A DNA stretch of 64,000 nucleotides from Pseudoalteromonas luteoviolacea (GCF_018100925.1 NZ_JAGJEH010000014.1:62001-126000), one strand, 5' to 3'; counted from the stretch's first letter, positions 8,010 to 17,990 are shown. Notes: generated by a model from the letters alone, not told the origin. Numbers and translations are program-made.

Positions 8010-9251
8010 ATGTCAGATTTACGTGAAAAAGCATTACATTACCACGCTCACCCCGTCCCAGGTAAAATCAGTGTTGAACTGACAAAACCTGCTGAATCCG
8101 TCAAAGATCTAGCCTTAGCTTATAGTCCAGGTGTTGCAGAGCCCGTGCGCGAAATTGCGGCAGATCCTGCAAATGCATACCGATATACAGGTAAAGGCAA
8201 CATGGTTGCTGTGATCAGTAACGGTACTGCTATTTTAGGTCTGGGTAACCTAGGACCTTTGGCGTCTAAACCCGTAATGGAAGGTAAAGCGCTTTTATTT
8301 AAGCGATTTGCAGGTTTAGATTCGATTGATATCGAAGTAAAACACCGCACAACTGAAGATTTTATCAACACCGTTGCAAATATTGCAGATACGTTTGGTG
8401 GTATTAACTTAGAAGATATTAAAGCGCCAGAGTGTTTTGAAATTGAAAAAGCTTTAATTGAGCGCTGTGATGTTCCTGTTTTTCACGATGATCAGCATGG
8501 TACAGCGATCGTAACTGCTGCTGGCATGCTAAACGCTTTGGAAATTCAAGGTAAAGACATCAAAGAGGCGATCATTGTTTGTTTGGGTGCAGGTGCAGCC
8601 GCAATCGCTTGTATGGAACTGCTAATTAAATGTGGTGCTCAACGTGAACACATTTACATGTTAGACCGCAAAGGTGTTATCCATACACGTCGCGATGACT
8701 TAAATGAGTATAAAACGCTGTTTGCCAATAACACTGATAAGCGTACATTGCAGGATGTTATTGCTGAAGCCGATGTATTTGTTGGTGTATCTGGTCCTGA
8801 TTTGCTATCACCAGAAGATCTTAAACTGATGGCTAATAAGCCTGTGGTTTTTGCTTGTTCGAATCCAGATCCAGAGATTAGCCCTGAAGTGGCACATGGC
8901 GCTCGAGACGACTTAATCATGGCGACAGGTCGCTCTGACTATCCAAACCAAGTTAATAACGTACTTTGTTTTCCGTTTATTTTCCGCGGTGCATTAGATG
9001 TGCGCGCTACTGCTATCAATGATGAAATGAAAATTGCAGCGGTAGAAGCTATTCGTAGTATTGCAAAAGAACCTGTACCGGAAGAAGTTTTGGTTGCAGC
9101 AGAAGTAGAAAGCTTAGAGTTTGGCTCAGAGTACATAATTCCAAAGCCTATGGACCCACGTTTACTACCTCGTATTGCAAAAGCAGTTGCACAAGCTGCA
9201 ATTGACTCAGGTGTTGCACAGATTGAACTACCTGAAAATTACATGGCATAG
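8010..9251 (+). CDS. maeB: Malic enzyme, short form without phosphotransacetylase-like domain
   Basis: Oxidative decarboxylation of malate to pyruvate, producing NAD(P)H. The 413-residue protein carries the malic N-domain (YSPGVAEPVREI, then GNMVAVISNGTAILGLGNLG), the metal-binding FGGINLEDIKAPECFEIE and PVFHDDQHGTAIV, and a Rossmann domain (IIVCLGAGAAAIACMELL). It aligns with the first half of E. coli MaeB but stops where the MaeB C-terminal Pta-like domain would begin. The stop is followed by a good terminator, so this looks like a natural short form and not a truncation. NAD versus NADP preference is not decided by the visible motif. AGGAAA lies upstream of the ATG. Confidence 0.92.
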   Translation: MSDLREKALHYHAHPVPGKISVELTKPAESVKDLALAYSPGVAEPVREIAADPANAYRYTGKGNMVAVISNGTAILGLGNLGPLASKPVMEGKALLFKRFAGLDSIDIEVKHRTTEDFINTVANIADTFGGINLEDIKAPECFEIEKALIERCDVPVFHDDQHGTAIVTAAGMLNALEIQGKDIKEAIIVCLGAGAAAIACMELLIKCGAQREHIYMLDRKGVIHTRRDDLNEYKTLFANNTDKRTLQDVIAEADVFVGVSGPDLLSPEDLKLMANKPVVFACSNPDPEISPEVAHGARDDLIMATGRSDYPNQVNNVLCFPFIFRGALDVRATAINDEMKIAAVEAIRSIAKEPVPEEVLVAAEVESLEFGSEYIIPKPMDPRLLPRIAKAVAQAAIDSGVAQIELPENYMA

Positions 9252-9297
9252 ATTTTACGACTAAGTCTTGTAAGGGGCTTAGTGTGTTACATGATAT

Positions 9298-9328
9298 AAA
9301 AAAGCCTCACATTAGTGAGGCTTTTTTA
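9298..9328. terminator. Bidirectional terminator between maeB and metJ
   Basis: A perfect 13-bp stem (AAAAAAGCCTCAC, loop ATTA, GTGAGGCTTTTTT) gives a U-tract on both strands. It serves the convergent maeB and metJ genes. Confidence 0.9.
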
Positions 9329-9345
9329 TATTTGATAGGGACTGA

Positions 9346-9666
9346 TTATTCTTCGTTTATTTCAGGAATATCTAATCCCATTTTTTCCATAATCTCGCGA
9401 ACTTCTGCTGGGATCTTCTCTGGATTATCTTTTCTTAAGTCTTCGTCATTTGGCAAAGGCTGGCCAGTAAACGCATGTAAAAACGCTTCACACAGTAATT
9501 CACTATTTGTTGCATGGCGCAGGTTGTTAACCTGTCGACGAGTCCGTTCATCTGTCAGTACTTTAAGTACATTCAAAGGAATTGAAACAGTGATTTTTTT
9601 CACCTGTTCTGATTTTTTACCGTGTTCTGCATATGGGTGAACATATTCACCGTTCCATTTAGCCAT
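9346..9666 (-). CDS. metJ: MetJ, methionine repressor
   Basis: Ribbon-helix-helix repressor that uses S-adenosylmethionine as corepressor and binds tandem met boxes. The 106-residue protein is nearly identical to E. coli MetJ through the DNA-binding and dimer region (YAEHGKKSEQVKKITVSIPL, TDERTRRQVNNLRHATNSE, AFLHAFTGQPLP). Divergent from metB across a 327-base gap, the conserved layout in gammaproteobacteria. Confidence 0.98.
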   Translation of the reverse strand: MAKWNGEYVHPYAEHGKKSEQVKKITVSIPLNVLKVLTDERTRRQVNNLRHATNSELLCEAFLHAFTGQPLPNDEDLRKDNPEKIPAEVREIMEKMGLDIPEINEE

Positions 9667-9960
9667 AATTGTGTACTTGCCTCAGTGTTTACCTTGAATG
9701 TGAATAAGACTGGATTTTGTTTGCTGAGTGCACTGCTGACGGTTTGTACCATATACAAGCTAATTGCTGTGCACTGTACAGGAAATTGGCAGAATACTCG
9801 GTCTTTTGCCATATTAGGTCAAAGATTCAGTCTTATTGGCATCCTTTATCGCTTTCGTGGCGAAATTTTATCGGTTTGAATAAGATAGTCAAATACTAGT
9901 TATTTAGCCATATAGAAGTATAAATGTTTTGACATCTCACAATTGTTCATCTAACCTTTT

Positions 9961-9984
9961 AGACGTCTAAACATCCAAGTATCT
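9961..9984 (+). promoter_or_regulatory. Tandem MetJ boxes in front of metB
   Basis: A perfect consensus box AGACGTCT (9961-9968) is followed in 8-bp register by AAACATCC (9969-9976) and AAGTATCT (9977-9984). A further similar octamer, TGACATCT, sits at 9930-9937. The array reaches the metB ribosome-binding site (AGGTGA, 9985-9990). The rest of the metJ-metB gap holds no gene I can support and must contain both divergent promoters. Confidence 0.8.
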
Positions 9985-9993
9985 AGGTGACCT

Positions 9994-11217
9994 ATGAGCC
10001 AAAGTAAGAAGTCAACGATTGCCGTGAGAAATGGCATCGATGCAGATAAGCATCATGGTGCAGTTGTGCCTCCTTTATATCTCTCTACGACCTATTCTTT
10101 CGCTGATTTTGATAAAAAGCGGGATTATGATTATGGTCGCAGTGGCAACCCAAATCGAGATATTTTAGCCGATACACTCACTCAGTTAGAAGGTGGCGAA
10201 AAAGGCATTATTACCGCAACTGGCATGGCTGCGGTTCATCTTGTGACACAGTTATTAAACCATGACGATACTTTGGTGATCCCGCATGACTGTTACGGTG
10301 GCAGTTATCGATTATTTACCTCTTTAGAAAAGCGTGGCTTATTAAAAGTAGAAGTACTTGATTTAACTCAGCCTGAAAGTCTGCAAAAAATTGCGGATAT
10401 TGCGCCTAAGATAGTTTGGATAGAAACTCCGAGTAATCCAATTCTAAGACTGACAGACATTGAAGCTGTGGTGAAAGCTGCGCACGGTTGTGGCGCCTTG
10501 GTAGCTGCGGACAATACATTTTTATCACCGGCGCTGCAAAACCCAATCGCTTTTGGTGTGGATATTGTTGTGCACTCTACGACTAAGTTTATTAATGGTC
10601 ACTCAGACGTTGTTGGTGGAGCTGTCATTGCTCGCACGCAAGAATTGGGGGAAGAACTTGCTTGGTGGGCAAACAATATTGGCATTACAGGTTCACCTTT
10701 TGACAGCTACTTAACATTGCGCGGACTTAGAACTTTAAAAGTGCGCCTAAAGCAGCATGAGCACAATGCATTGGCGATAGCTCAGTATTTAGAATCTTCT
10801 CCATTTGTTGAGCAAGTTTATTATCCCGGTTTAGCTTCCCATCCACAGCATGCGCTCGCCAAAAAGCAGCAGCATGGATTTGGTGGCATGGTAAGTTTTG
10901 ACATCAAAGGGGGTCTGAAAGACTCCGCTGCATTTTTAACTTCTTTGTCCCAATTTTCTCTAGCTGAATCTTTGGGTGGTGTAGAGAGTTTGATTTGTCA
11001 CCCAGCTACGATGACCCATGCAGGGATGGATCCACAGGCTAGACTTGAAGCGGGCGTAGGCGATACGTTAATCCGAATTTCCGTTGGAATTGAAGACGTT
11101 GAAGATTTGTTAGCAGATCTTGAGCAAGCGTTTAAAAAGGTGTACAGTCCTGTAAGCGGTGATTCTGACGATGCCAAAGACTTTAAACTATCCCCTGCAC
11201 ATACGGTTTTATGGTAA
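9994..11217 (+). CDS. metB: Cystathionine gamma-synthase
   Basis: PLP enzyme joining O-succinylhomoserine and cysteine to cystathionine. The 407-residue protein shows the Cys/Met metabolism family signatures: YDYGRSGNPNRD, the PLP-phosphate region ATGMAAVHLV, VWIETPSNP and the PLP lysine in VVHSTTKFINGHSDVVGGA. The C-terminal SLGGVESLICHPATMTHAGM is typical of gamma-synthases. It is about 20 residues longer than E. coli MetB at the C-terminus. Controlled by the MetJ boxes just upstream and followed 4 bases later by metL. Confidence 0.95.
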   Translation: MSQSKKSTIAVRNGIDADKHHGAVVPPLYLSTTYSFADFDKKRDYDYGRSGNPNRDILADTLTQLEGGEKGIITATGMAAVHLVTQLLNHDDTLVIPHDCYGGSYRLFTSLEKRGLLKVEVLDLTQPESLQKIADIAPKIVWIETPSNPILRLTDIEAVVKAAHGCGALVAADNTFLSPALQNPIAFGVDIVVHSTTKFINGHSDVVGGAVIARTQELGEELAWWANNIGITGSPFDSYLTLRGLRTLKVRLKQHEHNALAIAQYLESSPFVEQVYYPGLASHPQHALAKKQQHGFGGMVSFDIKGGLKDSAAFLTSLSQFSLAESLGGVESLICHPATMTHAGMDPQARLEAGVGDTLIRISVGIEDVEDLLADLEQAFKKVYSPVSGDSDDAKDFKLSPAHTVLW

Positions 11218-11221
11218 CAAT

Positions 11222-13570
11222 ATGACAAAAGTAGTACACAAATTTGGCGGCTCTAGCCTTAGTTCTGCAGCGCGCTATCAAGCGGTTGCTAATATCATTT
11301 TAGGCCAATGCCAAAGAGGTGATTGTGTCGTTGTGTCAGCAGCGGGTAAAACCACAAATACGCTAGTGAAGTTATGGCAAAGTTATTTACAAAAAGATGA
11401 TAATGCCTTTAATGACATCTTATTGCAGGTGGAAAACCATCAAAATCAACTGCTGACAGAGTTGTTTACGAGCCAGCAGGCAAATACTCTATTAGAAAAG
11501 CTAAAAGATGAGCTACAGAGCATTGCAAAGGCGGCAGCAGATTTAAACTTACATGAAGCATCGTTATTGGCACATGGCGAAGTATGGTCTGCACGTCTGC
11601 TAGCACATTTATTGTCGACATTAAATGTCAGTGCGCTTGATGTAGATGCGAGAAGTTTATTTACCCAGCATCAAGGTCAATTGTTACATGCACAAAATAA
11701 ACAAGCGTGTATAGAACAATTAAGTGGCGAAAAAATTCACATAGTGACCGGGTTTATTGCCTCAGATTGTGACGGTAATACGATCACTCTGGGCCGCAAT
11801 GGTAGTGACTATAGTGCAACCCTGTTGGCTAATTATATTGATGCGCAGGCTGTATCAATTTGGACAGATACTCACGGTGTGTTCAGTACCGATCCGCGTA
11901 AAGTAAGTTCAGCAATTAAATACCCTAAGGTTTGTAGAGCGCAAGCGAATCTGCTTGCTCGTCTTGGCAACCCTGTGTTGCATGCAAAAACGTTATCACC
12001 ACTGAAAGACACCAACATTAAACTTCAAGTGCGTAGTAGTTATGACCCTGAAGCCGTAGGCACGGAAATCGTGAAACAAGGTTATAGCAAAGATAAGCGG
12101 TTTATCACCACATTTGAGGAACTTGATTTAATTCGGGTTGAGGGACTTGCTACGGGTGAGGTGCGAACCTTAAGCCAATTAATACAACATAGTATTCACC
12201 ACTTTAGTAAGGGTGGTGAAGATTATCTCCTAGTACCGAGCAATGACACCCATGCTGTAGCTAGCCATTTGCAAGGCAGGGGGAATATTGTTGAGTCTCA
12301 CTTGAGAGGCTTGGCAATAGTAGCGCCGAGCCATGAAACACATCAATTAACTCAGCAAGTGGCTGCGGTTTTAGAGCAGCAAGATGTGGTTGTACGCTTT
12401 ACCCACAGTGATGGACGTTATGCATTATTCTTGACAGATCAATCTATCGATAGCGATGTACTTGCTATTTTACATGATAAGGTAGTCAATAAAGGCCGAG
12501 AATTAGCTGTGATCATTGCGGGCCTTGGCAATGTGGGCGAAGTGTTCGTTGATCAATGCCAAAAGCAAGTTGAGAAGTTACAAGCAAACTTTGATCTAAA
12601 GATTGTGGCTTTGGTTCGCTCTCAAGAAATGTTGTTTTGCCCAAGTGGTATTAATATTCAAAACTGGCAACAGCAATGGCGAAGCGAGGCGCAAAGCTAC
12701 CAGCAGTCAGATCTGCTTGAGCGTATCGGTGAACTCGATTATGAGCACAAAGTAGTGATTGATATTACTGCCAGCGATGCTTTTAGCGATATGTATCCGA
12801 GTTTTGTGGCACATGACTGTCATTTGATAAGTGCCAATAAATATGCCGGTACAGCAGCACAAGCTTGGTATGGAAAACTACTTGAGCAATTACAAGAGCG
12901 CAACTTACACTGGCGTTATAACACGAGTGTTGGTGCTGGATTGCCGATCAATTTTGCATTGGCTGATTTGCAAAACAGTGGGGATGCTGTGACGCGTATA
13001 GAGGGGGTATTCTCTGGAACTCTTTCTTGGCTATGTAGTAGCTTTGATGGTACTAAACCTTTTTCTGATTTGGTGATAGAAGCACAGGGCATGGGCTATA
13101 CCGAGCCGGATCCGAGAGAAGACTTATCAGGTCGAGATATGCAGCGTAAATTGCTTATTTTGGCCAGAGATCTAGGACTTGAACTAGACGTTGAAGATAT
13201 TGCCCTAGAGCCATTGATGCCAGAACATTTGGCCACAGGTGATTGGGACTCTTTTCTTGCTAAGCGTCAGGATTTAGATACATTTTATCAGTCTCGTTAT
13301 GAGCAGTCGCAATCTGAAGGCAAGGCACTGCGTTACACAGGGGCTTTAGATATCGATGAGCAAGGTCAGGTTAGTGCTAAAGTTGGCATTGCCTATGTTG
13401 AGGCTGGCAGTGCAATTGCGAATTTAACCCCTGGTGACAATATTTTTGTGATCACCAGCCAGTGGTATGAAAGTAACCCGTTAGTGATCCAAGGGCCGGG
13501 CGCCGGTAAAGAGGTGACAGCAGCTGGGATCCACTCTGATTTATATTGGTTAACACAAAAGCTCAAATAA
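11222..13570 (+). CDS. metL: Bifunctional aspartokinase II / homoserine dehydrogenase II
   Basis: Catalyses two steps from aspartate toward homoserine for methionine. N-terminal aspartokinase (HKFGGSSLSSAARYQ; later TLGRNGSDYSATLLA), a central regulatory linker, then homoserine dehydrogenase (VIIAGLGNVGEVF dinucleotide fold; VGAGLPINFALADL; GVFSGTLSWL; GYTEPDPREDLSGRDMQRKL). I set the start at 11222, where MTKVVHKFGGSS matches the family; an upstream in-frame codon lies inside metB. There is no strong Shine-Dalgarno and only 4 bases separate it from metB, so translational coupling is likely. 782 residues, near the usual length. Confidence 0.96.
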   Translation: MTKVVHKFGGSSLSSAARYQAVANIILGQCQRGDCVVVSAAGKTTNTLVKLWQSYLQKDDNAFNDILLQVENHQNQLLTELFTSQQANTLLEKLKDELQSIAKAAADLNLHEASLLAHGEVWSARLLAHLLSTLNVSALDVDARSLFTQHQGQLLHAQNKQACIEQLSGEKIHIVTGFIASDCDGNTITLGRNGSDYSATLLANYIDAQAVSIWTDTHGVFSTDPRKVSSAIKYPKVCRAQANLLARLGNPVLHAKTLSPLKDTNIKLQVRSSYDPEAVGTEIVKQGYSKDKRFITTFEELDLIRVEGLATGEVRTLSQLIQHSIHHFSKGGEDYLLVPSNDTHAVASHLQGRGNIVESHLRGLAIVAPSHETHQLTQQVAAVLEQQDVVVRFTHSDGRYALFLTDQSIDSDVLAILHDKVVNKGRELAVIIAGLGNVGEVFVDQCQKQVEKLQANFDLKIVALVRSQEMLFCPSGINIQNWQQQWRSEAQSYQQSDLLERIGELDYEHKVVIDITASDAFSDMYPSFVAHDCHLISANKYAGTAAQAWYGKLLEQLQERNLHWRYNTSVGAGLPINFALADLQNSGDAVTRIEGVFSGTLSWLCSSFDGTKPFSDLVIEAQGMGYTEPDPREDLSGRDMQRKLLILARDLGLELDVEDIALEPLMPEHLATGDWDSFLAKRQDLDTFYQSRYEQSQSEGKALRYTGALDIDEQGQVSAKVGIAYVEAGSAIANLTPGDNIFVITSQWYESNPLVIQGPGAGKEVTAAGIHSDLYWLTQKLK

Positions 13571-13605
13571 TAGAGTTGTTTACTTAAACGATATTTTGCC
13601 AATTT

Positions 13606-13636
13606 AAAAGGCCATGCACTGCATGGCCTTTTTGTT
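13606..13636. terminator. Bidirectional terminator between metL and mrcA
   Basis: A perfect 12-bp stem (AAAAGGCCATGC, loop ACT, GCATGGCCTTTT) continues into a T-rich run. It serves metL on the plus strand and probably the convergent PBP1a gene. Confidence 0.9.
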
Positions 13637-13646
13637 TTTCTGTTGT

Positions 13647-16094
13647 CTAAAATAATTCTTCTGACGCTGGCAGGCTATCGTCAAAAGGTGTGCTACTGCC
13701 TGAGTCTAAAACATATTTTGTCGGAGCGGTTCCTCGTTCAAAATATTCAAAGCGGCTGGTGTAGTCATTTTTTTCACTCAGTAGACCCGTTTTTAAATCA
13801 ATACGTATTGATACAAGCCCAGGAGGGGGCTCTATGGGTGCCAATGGCTCTTCTTGGAGCGCATGACGCATAAAACTCACCCAGGCAGGCTGTGCCGTCG
13901 TCGCACCGGCTTCCCCACCTACAATCTGCTTTTTGCCCAAGTTAGTATTGTAAGCCGCGCGACCAAGTGGTTTGCTGGCATCATCAAATCCAACCCAAAC
14001 TGTGGTAAGTAAATTTTGGTTAAAGCCAGTAAACCATGTATCAACGGCATTATTTGTTGTGCCGGTTTTGCCTGCCAAGTCTTTTCGCTTAAGTGTCTGA
14101 GCTCGCCAACCTGTCCCGGTCCAGCCTGTTTTATGTCGCCAACTGCCGCCACCCCAGATGGCACTTTTTAATGCATCGGCAACTAAAAAGGCATTCTTTT
14201 CCGAAATGATCCTAGGTGCGCATGTATACGGATCGGCTTCAAGTGCTTCTTCACTGCACACACGCAATGGACTTGCTGTGCCTAACTCATTGCCAAACGC
14301 ATCGGTTAGTCTGTCAATAAAATAAGGTTCAATTAAGTGCCCGCCATTGGCAAATGCGCTCATTCCTCTGGCCATTTCTAACGGTGTCATCGCGGCACTA
14401 CCTAAGGCGAGTGATTCGCTACGTACCACATCTTCGTCACTAAATCCGAATTTGAGAATGTGATCTGCAGTGTTGTTTAAACCAACACCGCGCATTAAGC
14501 GGATTGATACAACATTTTTAGATTGCGCTAATGCTCTTCGAATACGAATTGGTCCACTGTATACATCTGGGCTGTTTTTCGGTCGCCAAGCCACTCCTAG
14601 GCTGTTATCCCAGTGGTTGATGGGCGCATCATTAATAATTGTGGCAAGCGTATAGTCACCTTCCAAAGCTGCGGAGTAGATAAAGGGCTTAATGTTTGAA
14701 CCCACCTGTCTCTTCGCCTGAACCGCCCGGTTATATTGACTTTGCTTAAAGCTGTAACCACCCACAAGCGCTTTGATTTGACCGCTTTGAGGATCAAGAG
14801 ACACGAGTGCACTTGCCGGCTGAGGAAGTTGACTGAGAACCCACTTTTGTTCACTTTGACGCACCCATATTTGCATACCTGGAGCGAGAATATCGCTGGC
14901 AACTTTTGGCGCTCTACCTTGGCGTCGCTCTGTGATATATGCTCTGGCCCAGTTCATTGCGCTCCAATCTAGCGTAATGGTATTGCCAGAAGGCATGACA
15001 ATGGTGGCTGACTGTTCTTCTAGTGCCGTTACTACCGCTGCATGTAGTGGTGCGATGGCTTTTACTTTTTTCAGTCGAGCGGTGATCTGTTCTGTTGTCC
15101 ACGGAGTTTCTTCTGGTTGCCAATAGCGAGCGTTGGGCCCTCTAAAGCCATGACGCCTATCATAGTCGTGTAGATTGTTGATGAGTGCTTGCTGAGCTGC
15201 GGCTTGGTCGGCTGCATCGACAGTGGTATAAACCCTGAAACCTGAATTGTAGGCGGTGTCAGTACCATACTTTTCAACCATATATGCGCGTACCATCTCT
15301 GAAATGTACGGTGCGTATAGCTCTATTTCGGCACCATGTCGTTTTGCAGTAATTGGCGCATTTACAGCGGCATGATATTCGGCTTGTGTAATGTATTTCT
15401 CGGCAAGCATTCTGCCCAATACCACATTTCGTCTCGCTTTGGCTCGAGTTGGGTTGCGTATTGGGTTTAGTGCTGATGGCGCTTTTGGTAGGCCAGCGAT
15501 CATGGCCATTTGAGGTAACGTCAATTCATTGAGTTCTTTACCGTAGTATACTTGTGCTGCGGCTCCAATACCAAACGAGCGGTGGCCTAATTCGATTTTA
15601 TTGAGGTAGAGCTCAAAAATTTCATCTTTGCTCAACAGCCGTTCAATGTGCAGCGCAATAAAAATTTCTTTGACCTTACGTATATAAGCCTTTTCTCGGG
15701 TCAAGAAGAAGTTTCTTGCGAGCTGCATGGTAATGGTACTTGCCCCTTGCTTTTTTTGCCCTGTGCTAACTAAGACAATAAACGAGCGTACAATCCCAAT
15801 AGGATCAATACCGAAATGCTCGTAAAAACGATTGTCTTCTGTCGCCAAAAATGCATTGAGCATAGGCTCTGGTACATCAGATATTTTAACTGGTATACGG
15901 CGTTTTTCACCAAATTGATTGATGAGCTTTCCGTCGCGTGTAAAGACCTGCATTGGAGTTTGTAGCTGAACATCTTTGAGCACTTTGACGCTGGGAATAT
16001 CGGATTTCACATAGAAATACAAGCCGATTAGAATCAGTACGCCAAAAAGGCCAAAAACGAAAACAGTCTGTAATAATCTTTTTAATAAATTCAC
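13647..16094 (-). CDS. mrcA: Penicillin-binding protein 1A
   Basis: Class A PBP that polymerises and cross-links peptidoglycan. The 815-residue protein has an N-terminal membrane anchor (about 8-30), the GT51 glycosyltransferase domain (ATEDNRFYEHFGID; GASTITMQLARNFFL; KVKEIFIALHIE), a linker/OB-like region, and the transpeptidase with SxxK in VGSNIKPFIYSAAL, SxN in SKNVV, and KTGT in AGKTGTTNNAVDTWF. The pilus operon is divergent from it, as in E. coli (mrcA/hofM) and Pseudomonas (ponA/pilM). The 226-base gap to pilM must carry both promoters. Confidence 0.97.
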   Translation of the reverse strand: MNLLKRLLQTVFVFGLFGVLILIGLYFYVKSDIPSVKVLKDVQLQTPMQVFTRDGKLINQFGEKRRIPVKISDVPEPMLNAFLATEDNRFYEHFGIDPIGIVRSFIVLVSTGQKKQGASTITMQLARNFFLTREKAYIRKVKEIFIALHIERLLSKDEIFELYLNKIELGHRSFGIGAAAQVYYGKELNELTLPQMAMIAGLPKAPSALNPIRNPTRAKARRNVVLGRMLAEKYITQAEYHAAVNAPITAKRHGAEIELYAPYISEMVRAYMVEKYGTDTAYNSGFRVYTTVDAADQAAAQQALINNLHDYDRRHGFRGPNARYWQPEETPWTTEQITARLKKVKAIAPLHAAVVTALEEQSATIVMPSGNTITLDWSAMNWARAYITERRQGRAPKVASDILAPGMQIWVRQSEQKWVLSQLPQPASALVSLDPQSGQIKALVGGYSFKQSQYNRAVQAKRQVGSNIKPFIYSAALEGDYTLATIINDAPINHWDNSLGVAWRPKNSPDVYSGPIRIRRALAQSKNVVSIRLMRGVGLNNTADHILKFGFSDEDVVRSESLALGSAAMTPLEMARGMSAFANGGHLIEPYFIDRLTDAFGNELGTASPLRVCSEEALEADPYTCAPRIISEKNAFLVADALKSAIWGGGSWRHKTGWTGTGWRAQTLKRKDLAGKTGTTNNAVDTWFTGFNQNLLTTVWVGFDDASKPLGRAAYNTNLGKKQIVGGEAGATTAQPAWVSFMRHALQEEPLAPIEPPPGLVSIRIDLKTGLLSEKNDYTSRFEYFERGTAPTKYVLDSGSSTPFDDSLPASEELF

Positions 16095-16320
16095 GAATTT
16101 ATCCCTAGTGAGACTCCCAATTGCAAGTGGACGCTGTTAGTATATCCTGATTAAAAAACGATTAATAACTTTTGCGTAAATTCTTCAACCCGAACAGGTG
16201 TTAAATAATGCACCGTTGTTGTTTGGTAAGTATAATGCATAATACTTAAGGCGTATCAAATGTTAACTTCTAACCAAGAGCGCCAAAATAACGACTAATT
16301 TAAATACTTGGGTAAATTGC

Positions 16321-17400
16321 ATGTTCGATCAAATATTTAAAAAGCACGCACCAATGATGGTTGGAGTAGATATTGGCTCACACTGTGTAAAAGCCGTGTT
16401 GCTTGCCGAGTCCAGTGCAGGTTACCGGGTCGAAGCTGTCGCGATCGAGCCTTTACCTAAAGGTGCAATGAAAGAGCGCGCTATTCAAGATATCGAAGCA
16501 ATTGGTCGTGTTATCGCTAAATTAAAAAAGCGTCTTCCCAAAGGCACACAGTTTGCGTCAGTTGCTGTATCTGGTCAAACAGTCATCACGAAAATGATTT
16601 TTATGGATGTTTCGTTAACTGATGCTGAATTAGAGTCGCAAATTGCAATTGAGGCTGACAGTCTGATCCCATATCCATTGGATGAAGTCAGTTTGGACTT
16701 TGAAAAGTTGTCAGTAAATGAAGCGGATCCCTCTAAAGTGAATGTACTGCTGTCTGCTGCTCGAACTGAAAGCGTACAGGCTCGAGTAGGTGCACTTGAA
16801 GAGTCTGGGCTTAAAGCCAAGGTAGTCGATGTCGAAAGTTATGCTTTGGCACGCTCAGTGGATGTACTCTATGAGCAATTGCCGTCTGATGCCTATGACA
16901 AAGTTGTCGGCATTATTGATATTGGCGCAGTTGTAACCTTGATTAGTGTGGTACAGTCAGGCAAGACTTTGTATACAAGAGACCAAGTTTTCGGCGGTGA
17001 ACAATACACTAACAGCATTGTTGCTTACTATAATAAAACTTTTGACGAGGCGGAACTTGCGAAAACAACCGGTGATCTTCCTCCAAACTATACTTTTGAA
17101 GTACTCGCGCCATTTCAAACTTCTCTCTTACAGCAAATAAGGAGAGCGCTGCAAATGTTTATGACCACCAGTGGGCATGATCAAGTGGACTATATTATTT
17201 TAACTGGTGGAACTGCACTTGTTGAAGGCTTAGACAGACTACTGGTTGATGAGTTAGGTGTGCATAGCATTATTGGAGATCCATTTGCGAATATGGAAAT
17301 TGCTCCTAAAGTAGATAGAAGTGTACTTAACCGCCATAGTGCGCAATTCTCGATAGCGACGGGACTGGCATTGAGGAGCTTTTCTGCATGCCACATATAA
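16321..17400 (+). CDS. pilM: PilM, type IV pilus inner-membrane assembly protein
   Basis: Cytoplasmic actin-like ATPase-fold protein that binds the N-terminal tail of PilN at the alignment complex. 359 residues; nucleotide-binding signatures VGVDIGSHCVKAV, GIIDIGAVVTLI and ILTGGTALVEGL are visible. First gene of pilMNOPQ; its last 13 bases overlap the pilN start. No strong Shine-Dalgarno is visible. Confidence 0.95.
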   Translation: MFDQIFKKHAPMMVGVDIGSHCVKAVLLAESSAGYRVEAVAIEPLPKGAMKERAIQDIEAIGRVIAKLKKRLPKGTQFASVAVSGQTVITKMIFMDVSLTDAELESQIAIEADSLIPYPLDEVSLDFEKLSVNEADPSKVNVLLSAARTESVQARVGALEESGLKAKVVDVESYALARSVDVLYEQLPSDAYDKVVGIIDIGAVVTLISVVQSGKTLYTRDQVFGGEQYTNSIVAYYNKTFDEAELAKTTGDLPPNYTFEVLAPFQTSLLQQIRRALQMFMTTSGHDQVDYIILTGGTALVEGLDRLLVDELGVHSIIGDPFANMEIAPKVDRSVLNRHSAQFSIATGLALRSFSACHI

Positions 17401-17990
17401 ATCTACTCCCTTGGCGAGAGCAGCAACGACAGGCATCGCAACAAAAGTTTTTGACAATTTTGGCCGTTATTGTCGCGACCAGTTTGGCACTTATGTACTT
17501 AATGGGTACATTTTACGACGGGCTAAGGCAGGGTCAGGAAATAAAAAACCGTTACCTGCAAGGAGAAATTGCTAAATTAGATGAGCGGATAGGCGAGATT
17601 GAAGGACTGAATAAACAAAAAGAAAACTTGCAACGTAGAATACGATTGATCGAAGTATTACAAAGCAACCGAAACTTAGGTACTCAGATTATCGATGAAG
17701 TAGCTAGGGTAGTGCCTGCCGGTGTTTATCTGACAAGCTTAGAGCGCACTGAAGATATGATTAAAGTTGTTGGGCGCAGTGAGTCTAATAATCGTTTATC
17801 GCAAATGCTTCGCGCTGTGGAGTCATCTTATTTACTAGAAAAACCGGTTATTCAAGGTATCGTAGCTGGCAGTAATGACGATAGATTGCTGAGTGATTTT
17901 ATGATGCACTTTTACGTAAAATCCTTTGAACAGATGGAGCTTGAGCGTCAACAAAATAGCAGCGTCGAATCAGGAGTACCTAAATCGTGA
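17388..17990 (+). CDS. pilN: PilN, type IV pilus assembly protein
   Basis: Bitopic inner-membrane protein. It begins with the conserved PilM-binding tail MPHINLLPWRE, has one transmembrane helix at about 21-43, a coiled coil (about 50-90) and a periplasmic ferredoxin-like fold. 200 residues, typical. It overlaps pilM by 13 bases and pilO by 4. Confidence 0.95.
   Translation: MPHINLLPWREQQRQASQQKFLTILAVIVATSLALMYLMGTFYDGLRQGQEIKNRYLQGEIAKLDERIGEIEGLNKQKENLQRRIRLIEVLQSNRNLGTQIIDEVARVVPAGVYLTSLERTEDMIKVVGRSESNNRLSQMLRAVESSYLLEKPVIQGIVAGSNDDRLLSDFMMHFYVKSFEQMELERQQNSSVESGVPKS

Noticed and set aside
9622..9899. Two overlapping plus-strand frames in the metJ-metB gap
   Set aside because: They overlap the metJ start and the regulatory region, and neither has a ribosome-binding site or family pattern.
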